Source of the DNA: Pseudomonas sp. sp1636
GTDB taxonomy: Bacteria > Pseudomonadota > Gammaproteobacteria > Pseudomonadales > Pseudomonadaceae
Length of the DNA stretch: 64,000 bases
Assembly (NCBI RefSeq): GCF_030376615.1
Contig: NZ_JARRAB010000023.1
Span: 1 to 64,000, forward strand
Direction of reading: 5' to 3'
In this document: piece by piece, positions 8,797 through 16,269 of the stretch
How positions within the stretch are numbered: position 1 is the first letter of the stretch
Layout: every line of letters starts with the position of its first letter
The notes under the pieces: generated by a model
The model's database searches: none
What the model was told of the DNA's origin: nothing
Seen by the model: only the letters and a program-made list of their open reading frames with translations
Position numbers and translations under genes: made by a program

Positions 8797-9915
8797 TCAA
8801 ACCAAAATCAAGTTGTCACGATGCACCAACTCGGGCTCATCGACATAACCGAGCAGCCTTTCGATGGCATCCGACGGCTGACCGATGATTTTCTGTGCCT
8901 CGAGGGCACTGTAGTTGGCCAGGCCGCGGGCGATTTCACGCCCATCCGGATCGACACAGACCACCATTTCGCCACGCCGAAAGCTGCCCTGGAGCGCCTT
9001 GACCCCGACCGGCAACAGACTCTTGCGGCCAGTCGCCAGGGCCTTGACCGCCCCGGCATCCAACACCAGGGTGCCACGGGTCTGCAGATGCCCGGCCAGC
9101 CACTGCTTGCGCGCCGCCAGCAAACCGCGCTCGGGCGCCAGCAGAGTACCCAGGCGCTCGCCTGCCTTGAGGCGCGCCAGCACCTGCTCGATGGCGCCAC
9201 CGACAATCACGGTGTGGGCGCCGGAACGGGCCGCCAGCCGCGCCGCACGCAGCTTGGTCTGCATGCCACCACGGCCCAGCGCACCACCCACGCCGCCGGC
9301 CACGGCATCCAGCGCCGGATCGTCGGCACGCGCCTCGTGAATCAATTCGGCATCAGGGTTATGCCGCGGGTCGGCGTTATACATACCGTCGCGGTCGGTG
9401 AGAATCACCAGCAGATCGGCCTCGACCAGATTGGCCACCAGCGCCGCCAAGGTGTCGTTGTCGCCGAAGCGAATCTCATCGGTGACTACCGTGTCGTTCT
9501 CGTTGATCACCGGAATCACGTCCAGATCGACCAAGGTACGCAAGGTGCTGCGCGCATTCAGGTAGCGCTTGCGATCCGACAGATCGTCGTGGGTCAGGAG
9601 AATCTGCGCGGTGTGCCGCGCATGCTCAGCGAAATTCGACTCCCAGGCCTGAATCAACACCATCTGACCGATAGCCGCAGCCGCCTGCAGCTCATGCATG
9701 GCCTTCGGCCGCGCAGTCCAGCCGAGCCGACTCATACCCGCCGCCACCGCACCGGAGGACACCAGCACCAGCTCCACGCCCTGCTCACGCAGCGCCACCA
9801 TCTGCTTGACCCACACCGCCATGGCCGCACGATCCAGGCCACGCCCATCGGCGGTAAGCAATGCACTGCCGATCTTCACCACCCAGCGCCGCGCACTGGT
9901 CACCTTGTCACGCAT
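8797..9915 (-). CDS. proB: glutamate 5-kinase
   Basis: First step of proline synthesis: phosphorylates glutamate to gamma-glutamyl phosphate. The 372-residue product has the amino-acid kinase domain (WVVKIGSALLTADGRGLD near the start, VSSGAVAAGMSRLG, NENDTVVTDEIRFGDND, DRDGMYNADPR) and a C-terminal PUA domain (SLLPVGVKALQGSFRRGE onward), the standard two-domain form. The start at 9915 (MRDKVTSARRW) is preferred over the ATG two codons upstream by comparison with the Pseudomonas protein. It sits between obgE and creA, separated from obgE by a terminator. Confidence 0.97.
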   Translation of the reverse strand: MRDKVTSARRWVVKIGSALLTADGRGLDRAAMAVWVKQMVALREQGVELVLVSSGAVAAGMSRLGWTARPKAMHELQAAAAIGQMVLIQAWESNFAEHARHTAQILLTHDDLSDRKRYLNARSTLRTLVDLDVIPVINENDTVVTDEIRFGDNDTLAALVANLVEADLLVILTDRDGMYNADPRHNPDAELIHEARADDPALDAVAGGVGGALGRGGMQTKLRAARLAARSGAHTVIVGGAIEQVLARLKAGERLGTLLAPERGLLAARKQWLAGHLQTRGTLVLDAGAVKALATGRKSLLPVGVKALQGSFRRGEMVVCVDPDGREIARGLANYSALEAQKIIGQPSDAIERLLGYVDEPELVHRDNLILV

Positions 9916-9990
9916 GATCATCCAACCTTAGCCAGAAAGCGCCCAACGGAACGGAAGCCACTGCGCTCGCAGCCTCCAATCACTCGGTAT

Positions 9991-10020
9991 AAAACAACAA
10001 CGCCGCAATTAAGCGGCGTT
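9991..10020 (-). terminator. Rho-independent terminator of obgE
   Basis: On the minus strand AACGCCGC pairs with GCGGCGTT across a TTAATT loop, followed by GTTTTAT. It lies just past the obgE stop and separates obgE from proB. Confidence 0.85.
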
Positions 10021-10030
10021 CAACAGGTGC

Positions 10031-11254
10031 TTAATCCCGGACGTAAATGATTTCCGGGCCATCCTCATCATCTTCTTCATCCCAGAAGCTGTCGTCTTCC
10101 TCAACATCGCCGACCGCCTTGACCCCGGTACGACGCAACGCACGCTTGTCGTCCAGCGCCTGCAATTGGGCGCGCGCCTCATCTTCGATGCGCGTATCCA
10201 GCTCGACCAACTCGGCGGCGAACTCAGGGTTCTCCTGAATCCGCTCAGCGCGCGCCTCGAGGAAATCCATGATGTCGTAGCACAGCTGATCGGTACCCTG
10301 GCGCGCCAGAGCGGAAATCACATACACCGGCCCCTTCCAGTCAATCCGCGCGACGATTTCGGCGACGCGCGCCTCCTGCTCTTCGTCGACAATCTGGTCG
10401 GCCTTGTTCAGCACCAACCAGCGCTCGCGCTCGGCCAGGGACGGACTGAACTTGGTCAGCTCATCGACGATGGTCGCCGCCGACTCCGCCGGATCGGTCA
10501 GATCCAATGGCGCCATGTCCACCAGGTGCAGCAACAAACGGGTGCGGGCCAAATGCTTGAGGAAGCGAATACCCAAACCGGCGCCATCGGAAGCGCCCTC
10601 GATCAGCCCCGGAATATCAGCGACCACAAAGCTCTTGTAACGATCGACACTGACCACACCCAAATTCGGTATCAGCGTGGTGAACGGATAATCCGCGACC
10701 TTGGGCTTGGCGGCCGACACCGAACGAATAAAGGTGCTCTTGCCAGCATTCGGTAAACCGAGCAGACCGACATCCGCCAGCACCTTCAACTCCAGCTTGA
10801 GATCGCGCGCATCACCCGGCTTGCCCGGCGTGGTCTGCCGCGGCGCGCGGTTGGTGCTGGACTTGAAGCGCGTGTTACCCAGGCCATGCCAGCCGCCTTG
10901 GGCAACCAGCAGGCGCTGACCGGCCTTGGTCAGGTCGCCGATGACCTCCTGGGTGGCGGCATCAATCACCGTCGTACCGACCGGCACGCGCAACACCAAC
11001 TCCTCGCCCTTGCGTCCGGTGCAATCGGTGCTGCCGCCATTGGAGCCACGCTCGGCGTCGAAGCGTCGGGTGTAGCGATAATCGACCAGGGTGTTGAGGT
11101 TCTCGTCGGCCACCATGTACACGGAGCCGCCATCGCCACCATCCCCGCCGTTCGGCCCGCCATTTTCGATGAACTTCTCGCGCCGGAAGCTCATGCAACC
11201 GTTACCGCCATCACCAGCTTTTACAAAAATCGATACTTCATCGACGAATTTCAT
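10031..11254 (-). CDS. obgE: Obg family GTPase (ribosome-associated)
   Basis: Obg/CgtA GTPase of 407 residues acting in 50S subunit assembly and stress control. The glycine-rich Obg fold fills residues 1-158 (FVDEVSIFVKAGDGGNG, NGGPNGGDGGDGG), followed by the G domain with G1 LPNAGKST, G3 DIPGLIEGAS and G4 NKAD. The C-terminal tail is acidic (VEEDDSFWDEEDDEDG), the variable Obg tail. It is downstream of rplU-rpmA in the same direction, the conserved rplU-rpmA-obgE order, but a strong terminator after rpmA suggests partial or separate transcription. Confidence 0.97.
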   Translation of the reverse strand: MKFVDEVSIFVKAGDGGNGCMSFRREKFIENGGPNGGDGGDGGSVYMVADENLNTLVDYRYTRRFDAERGSNGGSTDCTGRKGEELVLRVPVGTTVIDAATQEVIGDLTKAGQRLLVAQGGWHGLGNTRFKSSTNRAPRQTTPGKPGDARDLKLELKVLADVGLLGLPNAGKSTFIRSVSAAKPKVADYPFTTLIPNLGVVSVDRYKSFVVADIPGLIEGASDGAGLGIRFLKHLARTRLLLHLVDMAPLDLTDPAESAATIVDELTKFSPSLAERERWLVLNKADQIVDEEQEARVAEIVARIDWKGPVYVISALARQGTDQLCYDIMDFLEARAERIQENPEFAAELVELDTRIEDEARAQLQALDDKRALRRTGVKAVGDVEEDDSFWDEEDDEDGPEIIYVRD

Positions 11255-11391
11255 GAGTACGCCTCCCGCAGCAACACGGGTTATCTAAACCAAGGAACAC
11301 CAGGTTCTTGCAAAATTGACCTGCACCCGGATCCGTTCAGACCACGCGCGCGACAGCCAGGACAGTTTGGCAAGAACCCCTAGAATACAGA

Positions 11392-11424
11392 AACAAAAAA
11401 GCCCCGTCGCAAGGACGGGGCTTT
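11392..11424 (-). terminator. Rho-independent terminator after rpmA
   Basis: GCCCCGTC / GACGGGGC stem with a five-base loop; on the minus strand it is followed by six T. It sits directly after rpmA and before obgE. Confidence 0.88.
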
Positions 11425-11440
11425 CCCAGCAGTCGCGCGA

Positions 11441-11698
11441 TTAAGCCGCAACGACGCTCACGTAACGGCGGTTGAACGCGCCCTTTACTTCAAACTTGAT
11501 CACGCCTTCGATTTTCGCGAAGAGGGTGTGATCTTTACCCATGCCTACGCCGTAACCGGCGTGGAACTGGGTGCCGCGCTGACGCACGATGATGTTGCCT
11601 GCCTTGATAACCTGGCCGCCATACATCTTCACGCCAAGGCGTTTGGCTTCTGAGTCGCGACCGTTGCGGGTACTACCGCCAGCTTTTTTGTGTGCCAT
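11441..11698 (-). CDS. rpmA: 50S ribosomal protein L27
   Basis: Large-subunit protein L27, 85 residues, beginning MAHKKAGGSTRNGRDSEAK, the family hallmark; its flexible N terminus reaches the peptidyl-transferase centre. The GGQVIKAGNIIVRQRGTQFH core follows. It is 39 bases downstream of rplU, the usual rplU-rpmA pair. Confidence 0.98.
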   Translation of the reverse strand: MAHKKAGGSTRNGRDSEAKRLGVKMYGGQVIKAGNIIVRQRGTQFHAGYGVGMGKDHTLFAKIEGVIKFEVKGAFNRRYVSVVAA

Positions 11699-11737
11699 GA
11701 GTTCAATACTCCTATTAAGGGCTCAGACCGAAACGAA

Positions 11738-12049
11738 TCAGGCCTGAATACCGGTGATTTTGATCTCGGTGTACCACTGACGGTGGCCCTGACGTTTCAT
11801 GTGGTGCTTGCGACGACGGAACTTGATGATGGTGACCTTGTCGTGACGGCCTTGTGCAACGACCTCAGCCACAACCTTGGCACCTTCAACAACTGGAGCA
11901 CCGATTTGCACGTCGTCGCCGTTGCCGACCAACAACACGCGATCGAAAGTAATGGCCTCGCCGGTGGCGATTTCAAGTTTTTCGACCTTGAGGAATTCGC
12001 CTTCGGTGACCTTGTATTGCTTGCCACCAGTAACAATCACTGCGTACAT
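11738..12049 (-). CDS. rplU: 50S ribosomal protein L21
   Basis: Large-subunit protein L21, 103 residues, beginning MYAVIVTGGKQYKVTEGEFL. The C-terminal KFRRRKHHMKRQGHRQWYTEI is the family signature for 23S rRNA binding. It is the first gene of the rplU-rpmA(-obgE) unit and divergent from ispB; the 240-base divergent spacer must hold both promoters. Confidence 0.98.
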   Translation of the reverse strand: MYAVIVTGGKQYKVTEGEFLKVEKLEIATGEAITFDRVLLVGNGDDVQIGAPVVEGAKVVAEVVAQGRHDKVTIIKFRRRKHHMKRQGHRQWYTEIKITGIQA

Positions 12050-12296
12050 GGTAAATCTCCGTTAATCCTGCTCACCCAGCGCTTTATAGAAAGAGTTATC
12101 GACTGGCATGGCTGCTCGGGGCCGGATAAGACGCCCTTGCAATTGCGTAAGTCAGGGAAATACCCAGGGGGGAAGTTCAGGGTGCGCGATTCTACGCAAG
12201 ACAGCACCGCGACGCAAGGTCCTCGACCACTCGCCTTGACAGTCCCCGGCCCGGCCCATAGCATGCCGCGCAACCTTTGAGGAGCACGTGCCGCTG

Positions 12297-13265
12297 ATGC
12301 AACCCCAGGCTTTCTACCATGTGGTGGCGGATGACTTCACCGCCGTCGACGGCATCATCCGTCAGCAACTCGTCTCACGCGTGCCGCTGGTAGGGAAGAT
12401 CGGCGACTACATTATTTCCGCTGGCGGCAAACGCCTGCGTCCGCTGCTGGTGCTGCTCAGCGGCAAGGCTCTGGGCCTGCAAGGCGACAAACTGCGCCTG
12501 CTCGCCGCCACTATCGAATTCCTGCACACCGCCACCCTGCTGCACGACGACGTGGTCGACATGTCCGACATGCGCCGCGGCCGCAGCACCGCCAACGCCC
12601 AGTGGGGCAACGCCCCTAGCGTGCTGGTCGGCGACTTCCTCTATTCACGCTCCTTCGAGATGATGGTCGAACTCGGCTCGATGCCGGTGATGAAGATTCT
12701 CTCCCGGGCCACCCGGGTAATCGCCGAAGGCGAAGTGCTGCAACTGTCGAAGATTCGCGACGCCAGCACCAGCGAAGAGACCTACATGGAAGTCATCCGC
12801 GGCAAAACCGCGATGCTGTTCGAGGCCTCGACCCACAGCGCCGCCGCCCTGGCCGGCGCCACGCCCGCACAGACCGAAGCCCTGCGCACCTTTGGCGACA
12901 ACCTCGGCGTGGCCTTCCAGCTGGTCGACGACCTGCTCGACTACCGCGGCGATGCCGCGGCCCTGGGCAAAAATGTCGGCGACGACCTGGCCGAAGGCAA
13001 ACCTACCCTGCCGCTGATCTACTGCATGCGCGAAGGCACTGCCGAACAGGCCGCCCTGGTGCGCCAGGCGATCCAGAAAGGCGGCATCGAGGATCTGGAA
13101 AGCATCCGTAATGCCGTGGAAGCCGCCGGCGCCCTCGACTACACGGCCCGGCAAGCCCGCGACTACGCCGAGCGCGCCATCGCCTGCCTGGACGCCCTGC
13201 CCGCCAGCGAATACCGCGACGCCCTGATCGAACTGAGCCGCTTCGCCGTGGCCCGTACCCACTGA
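12297..13265 (+). CDS. ispB: octaprenyl/polyprenyl diphosphate synthase
   Basis: Trans-prenyltransferase that makes the long-chain polyprenyl tail of ubiquinone. The 322-residue product has both aspartate-rich motifs: LLHDDVVDMSDMRRG (FARM) and LVDDLLDYRGD (SARM), plus GGKRLRPLLVLL near the N terminus. Two starts are possible: a GTG at 12288 lying only three bases after GAGGAG, and the ATG at 12297 twelve bases after it. I chose the ATG because the protein then begins MQPQAFYHVVADDF as in relatives. It is divergent from rplU, the conserved arrangement. Confidence 0.95.
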   Translation: MQPQAFYHVVADDFTAVDGIIRQQLVSRVPLVGKIGDYIISAGGKRLRPLLVLLSGKALGLQGDKLRLLAATIEFLHTATLLHDDVVDMSDMRRGRSTANAQWGNAPSVLVGDFLYSRSFEMMVELGSMPVMKILSRATRVIAEGEVLQLSKIRDASTSEETYMEVIRGKTAMLFEASTHSAAALAGATPAQTEALRTFGDNLGVAFQLVDDLLDYRGDAAALGKNVGDDLAEGKPTLPLIYCMREGTAEQAALVRQAIQKGGIEDLESIRNAVEAAGALDYTARQARDYAERAIACLDALPASEYRDALIELSRFAVARTH

Positions 13266-13344
13266 CGCTTGACGCGACAAGAAGCGCCCGTCCATGCGAC
13301 GGGCTAATAATTTTTATTGCGCGACCAACGGCAGCGATTAATAC

Positions 13345-13375
13345 TTGCTATTAATTGAATAAGAATTATTCTCAT
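13345..13375 (+). promoter_or_regulatory. promoter overlapped by a Fur box
   Basis: GAATAAGAATTATTCTCAT (13357-13375) closely resembles the Fur consensus GATAATGATAATCATTATC, with the typical AATAAGAATTATT dyad. A plausible sigma-70 promoter, TTGCTA (13345) - 16 bases - TATTCT (13367), is overlapped by it, so Fur with iron would block transcription of the downstream small gene. Confidence 0.75.
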
Positions 13376-13401
13376 CTAACCACTTAAAAGGGAGATGAGT
13401 C

Positions 13402-13629
13402 ATGACCTACTTGATCGACGCCTGGCTGGATCGGCCACAACCTTACCTGCGCATCCTCAATCGCAACACCGGTGAAGTCTGCGCGGTATTGCAGGACGAC
13501 GCGCTGGACGAGTTGCGCGATCAGGGCGACCTGGATCTGCATGAGCTGAACTCCAGCGAACCGCTGGTGCTCAAAGAACTGGTGCGCAACCTGTTTCTCT
13601 ACTGCTACGCGCGGGCATTACGCCCTTGA
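13402..13629 (+). CDS. small Fur-controlled conserved protein (PA4570-like)
   Basis: A 75-residue soluble protein without signal peptide or membrane segment, starting MTYLIDAWLDRPQPYLRIL, preceded by GGGAG at the right distance. Position after ispB and sequence resemble P. aeruginosa PA4570, a small protein of unknown function reported as iron-responsive. Composition is acidic in the middle (QDDALDELRDQGDLDLHELN). The upstream Fur box supports induction in iron limitation. In P. aeruginosa a cytochrome c gene follows before fklB; here it is missing. Its biochemical role is unknown and I do not assign one. Confidence 0.85.
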   Translation: MTYLIDAWLDRPQPYLRILNRNTGEVCAVLQDDALDELRDQGDLDLHELNSSEPLVLKELVRNLFLYCYARALRP

Positions 13630-13680
13630 CACGCGGCATATCACGCCCCGGATTGCATCCGGCTACGGAGACGGGCGTAG

Positions 13681-13848
13681 GCTGCCACTCGCCGCAGGCA
13701 GTGCACCGTGGCTGATCGGCGCGGCGCAAACCCTGGCGGGTTGCCGCTGCGCTCCGAAGCCGCCCTACGGACAAACTGCAGAATTTTGAACAGTCCGCAA
13801 TCCGTAGGGCGGATGAACAGAGCGTCATCCACCCTACGCGAGCGCCGC
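13681..13848. repeat. dispersed intergenic repeat copy
   Basis: The segment from 13683 shares a 25-base identical block, and further similarity, with 34524 onward: it begins TGCCACTCGCCGCAGGCAGT and continues to a GCCGCTGCGC block. A further part, CCGTAGGGCGGATGAACAGA ending in CCACCCTACGCG, forms an imperfect inverted repeat around GGATGAACAGAGCGTCATCC. Non-coding, between the PA4570-like gene and fklB. Confidence 0.55.
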
Positions 13849-14466
13849 TTAGAGGACTTCCAGCAGCTCGACGTCGAACACCAGTACGCTGTGCGGCGGA
13901 ATGCTGCCAACGCCTTGCTCGCCGTAAGCCAGCTCGCTCGGCACGTAGAGGCGCCATTTGCTGCCGGCGTTCATCAGTTGCAGAGCCTCGGTCCAGCCGG
14001 CGATGACGCCACCGACCGGGAACTCGGCCGGCTGGCCGCGCTCGTAGGAGCTGTCGAACACACTGCCATCGATCAGGGTGCCGTGGTAATGGGTACGCAC
14101 GGTGTCTTCGCGGGACGGCTTGGCGCCTTCACCGGCGGTCAGCACTTCGTATTGCAGGCCGGAAGCCAGCACGGTAATGCCATCACGCGCGGCGTTCTCG
14201 GCGAGGAAGGCCAGACCGGCCCCTGCCGCGGCCTCGGCCTTGGCCTGGGCTTCGGCTTGCATGATGTCGCGGATCACCTTGAAGCTGGCCGACAGCTCGG
14301 CCTCGCTGGCGCGGCTCGGATGACCGAGGAAGGCATCGGCCAGACCGGCGATGATGGCTTCCAGGCTCACACCCGGCGGCGGGTTGTCGCGCAGTTGACC
14401 GCCAAGTTGACGACCGATGCCGTAGCTGACGCGGGTTTCGTCAGTTGAAAGATTGAGTTCGGACAT
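13849..14466 (-). CDS. fklB: FKBP-type peptidyl-prolyl cis-trans isomerase
   Basis: Prolyl isomerase of the FklB/Mip group, 205 residues. An N-terminal helical dimerisation region (TDETRVSYGIGRQLGGQL, then a long Ala/Glu-rich helix around residues 60-90) precedes a C-terminal FKBP domain with VRTHYHGTLIDGSVFDSSYERG, FPVGGVIAGWTEALQLM and the active-site-lining YGEQGVGSIPPHSVLVFDVEL. No N-terminal signal peptide is evident, so it is probably cytosolic or exported by a non-obvious route, like E. coli FklB. Neighbours match the P. aeruginosa PA4572 context. Confidence 0.95.
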   Translation of the reverse strand: MSELNLSTDETRVSYGIGRQLGGQLRDNPPPGVSLEAIIAGLADAFLGHPSRASEAELSASFKVIRDIMQAEAQAKAEAAAGAGLAFLAENAARDGITVLASGLQYEVLTAGEGAKPSREDTVRTHYHGTLIDGSVFDSSYERGQPAEFPVGGVIAGWTEALQLMNAGSKWRLYVPSELAYGEQGVGSIPPHSVLVFDVELLEVL

Positions 14467-14603
14467 GCAGAGGCTCCGCTGGGGCTGAAAAAAGGCCGGT
14501 CAGACTACCACAGCCGCGCCGACCACCCCACCATTGCCACGCCCAGAGCGTGTATGGCGCCGCGCACTCCGGATGGTTACAGGCACGGCTCGCCCCGCAG
14601 TTT

Positions 14604-14903
14604 TCAGTGCGATGAACTCGACCCTGGCGGTTTGTCTGACTCATCGGGCATGCCGCACATTTCGTCATGCACCTGCGCCTGCACCAAGTGCAACGGCGGC
14701 AGTTGCGACAAGGGCTGCAGCACCTCGCGGGCATGCTCCAGCGAGCGCAGGTGCAGGATCTGGCCATGGCCATCTTGCAGAGTGAATGGCCGCCCACTCA
14801 CCCGCGCCTCCAGCAGGTAGTAATTCCCCCCTTCGAGGGAGATCAGATTCAACTCATCGACATGCCCCGCGCGGGCATGACCGGAAAGGTCGTGCAGGTT
14901 CAT
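14604..14903 (-). CDS. DUF6482-like small Pseudomonas protein
   Basis: A 99-residue soluble protein starting MNLHDLSGHARAGHVDELNL, with GAGGTGG as ribosome binding site at a good distance. The core LISLEGGNYYLLEARVSG, LHLRSLEHAREVL and VHDEMCGMPDE matches what I remember of the DUF6482 family, widespread in Pseudomonas (PA4573 position) and of unknown function. The frame is open 108 bases upstream, but that extension is Cys-rich and has no ribosome binding site. Function unknown. Confidence 0.8.
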   Translation of the reverse strand: MNLHDLSGHARAGHVDELNLISLEGGNYYLLEARVSGRPFTLQDGHGQILHLRSLEHAREVLQPLSQLPPLHLVQAQVHDEMCGMPDESDKPPGSSSSH

Positions 14904-15049
14904 GAGGTGCCACCTCGCGCTAACGATTCGTACAACCCCCATACAAACACAGTGTTTGCAGTAGGTCGCGGAAGCACAAGGCAGAAACGCAACCGCCCGT
15001 CCGTTTCGCAACGAGCGGGCGGTCTGCCTGACCAGATCAATAGCGTTGT

Positions 15050-15547
15050 TCAGCTGTGGTCGTGCTTGGTCAGCTTATCCAGGTAACCCATGGCGAACGC
15101 CGACACCACGAAGGTCATGTGGATGATCACGTACCACATCAGCTTGTTATCGGGGATGTTCTTCGCGTCCATGAACACCTTGAGCAGGTGGATCGAGGAG
15201 ATCGCCACAATGGAGGCCGCGACTTTCATCTTCAGCGAGCCGGAATCCATCTTGCCCAGCCAGCTGAGCTTTTCCTTGCCTTCGTCGATGTCCAACTGCG
15301 AGACGAAGTTCTCGTAGCCGGAAATCATCACCATCACCAGCAGACCGCCGACCAGGGCCATGTCGATCAACGACAGTATCACCAGGATCAGATCCGCCTC
15401 GGCCATGGCAAACACGCTGGGGAGGATATGGAATATTTCCTGAAAGAACTTCACTGCCAATGCCAACAACCCTAGCGACAAGCCGAAGTAGATCGGCGCC
15501 AGCAGCCAACGAGAGGCGTACATAGTGTTTTCGATAAAGCGTTCCAT
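15050..15547 (-). CDS. yqhA: YqhA family inner-membrane protein (TIGR00645)
   Basis: A 165-residue integral membrane protein with four predicted helices. From the ATG at 15547 it begins MERFIENTMYASRWLLAPIYFG, and it contains IDMALVGGLLVMVMISGYENF and MDSGSLKMKVAASIVAISSIHLL, both diagnostic of the YqhA/TIGR00645 family, whose function is unknown. It matches the PA4574 position. A longer open frame to 15694 adds an unrelated segment and is rejected. Confidence 0.9.
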   Translation of the reverse strand: MERFIENTMYASRWLLAPIYFGLSLGLLALAVKFFQEIFHILPSVFAMAEADLILVILSLIDMALVGGLLVMVMISGYENFVSQLDIDEGKEKLSWLGKMDSGSLKMKVAASIVAISSIHLLKVFMDAKNIPDNKLMWYVIIHMTFVVSAFAMGYLDKLTKHDHS

Positions 15548-15638
15548 GGGGTCTCGCAAGTGGCGAACAAAGCAGCCGGCGAGTATACCCAGCGTTCCCG
15601 CACAGACAAAGACGCAAGTAGCCACCGCACCCTTGCGG

Positions 15639-15661
15639 TTATCCCCAGCAACTGTGGATAA
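15639..15661. promoter_or_regulatory. pair of inverted DnaA-box-like sites
   Basis: TTATCCCCA (15639-15647) and, five bases on, TGTGGATAA (15653-15661), the exact complement of the DnaA box TTATCCACA; the first has one mismatch. Together they form a near palindrome in the yqhA upstream spacer. Confidence 0.45.
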
Positions 15662-15747
15662 CCTTGTGGGCATGCTCGGGATTAAAGCCGCCACGCCAGC
15701 GCCAACCGGCCGTGCGGCAGGCTGCTCAAAAGCCGACCAGGTCGAGT

Positions 15748-16089
15748 TCAGTTATCCGGCTGAAACTGGAAGCAACCCTGACGGCCATGGCGATTGCCAT
15801 TCAAGCGGCGCAACTCGGCCTGGATATGCAAACGCCAGATCGGCAGTTCGAGGCATTCATCGTAGCCCTGAACCAGCAGGCTTTCGACAATCCCGGCAAG
15901 CACCCCTTCGGCCACAACAGGCCCGCAAAACGGGCCTTGCGCCTTGATGGCAGAGGGTTGGGCTCCGGACAGGCCAGCGGCACAGATCAGCGTCCAGAGC
16001 CCCCGATCGCCAGCCAGTGGCAATACCACGCATTCGATACGGGTAATCAGCCCCAGGCATTGACGGGTGAGACAGAGGCTGCGCGGCAT
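15748..16089 (-). CDS. conserved hypothetical protein (PA4575-like)
   Basis: A 114-residue protein of unknown function starting MPRSLCLTRQCLGLITRIEC; GAGGG eight bases upstream favours the ATG at 16089 over an ATG five codons earlier that lacks a ribosome binding site. It is cysteine-containing and globular in composition (ELPIWRLHIQAELRRLNG near the C terminus), with no transmembrane segment and no signal peptide. Its place between yqhA and the Lon-like protease gene matches P. aeruginosa PA4575. No function can be inferred. Confidence 0.7.
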   Translation of the reverse strand: MPRSLCLTRQCLGLITRIECVVLPLAGDRGLWTLICAAGLSGAQPSAIKAQGPFCGPVVAEGVLAGIVESLLVQGYDECLELPIWRLHIQAELRRLNGNRHGRQGCFQFQPDN

Positions 16090-16269
16090 GGCGGCGACCC
16101 TCATGTGATCAGGCTTTCAGCCTACACCCGCACAGGCGGCTCAGGGAAGCCGCCAGTCAGCCCGGTCATTTGTGGGTAACTGTGTGGATGAAACCCGCCG
16201 CCGCCCGACTGTCGCGGTGCGCCGCCGGCTGCATCCGCAGCCGGCCCGGCCAGCGGACGGCTGGCCGGC

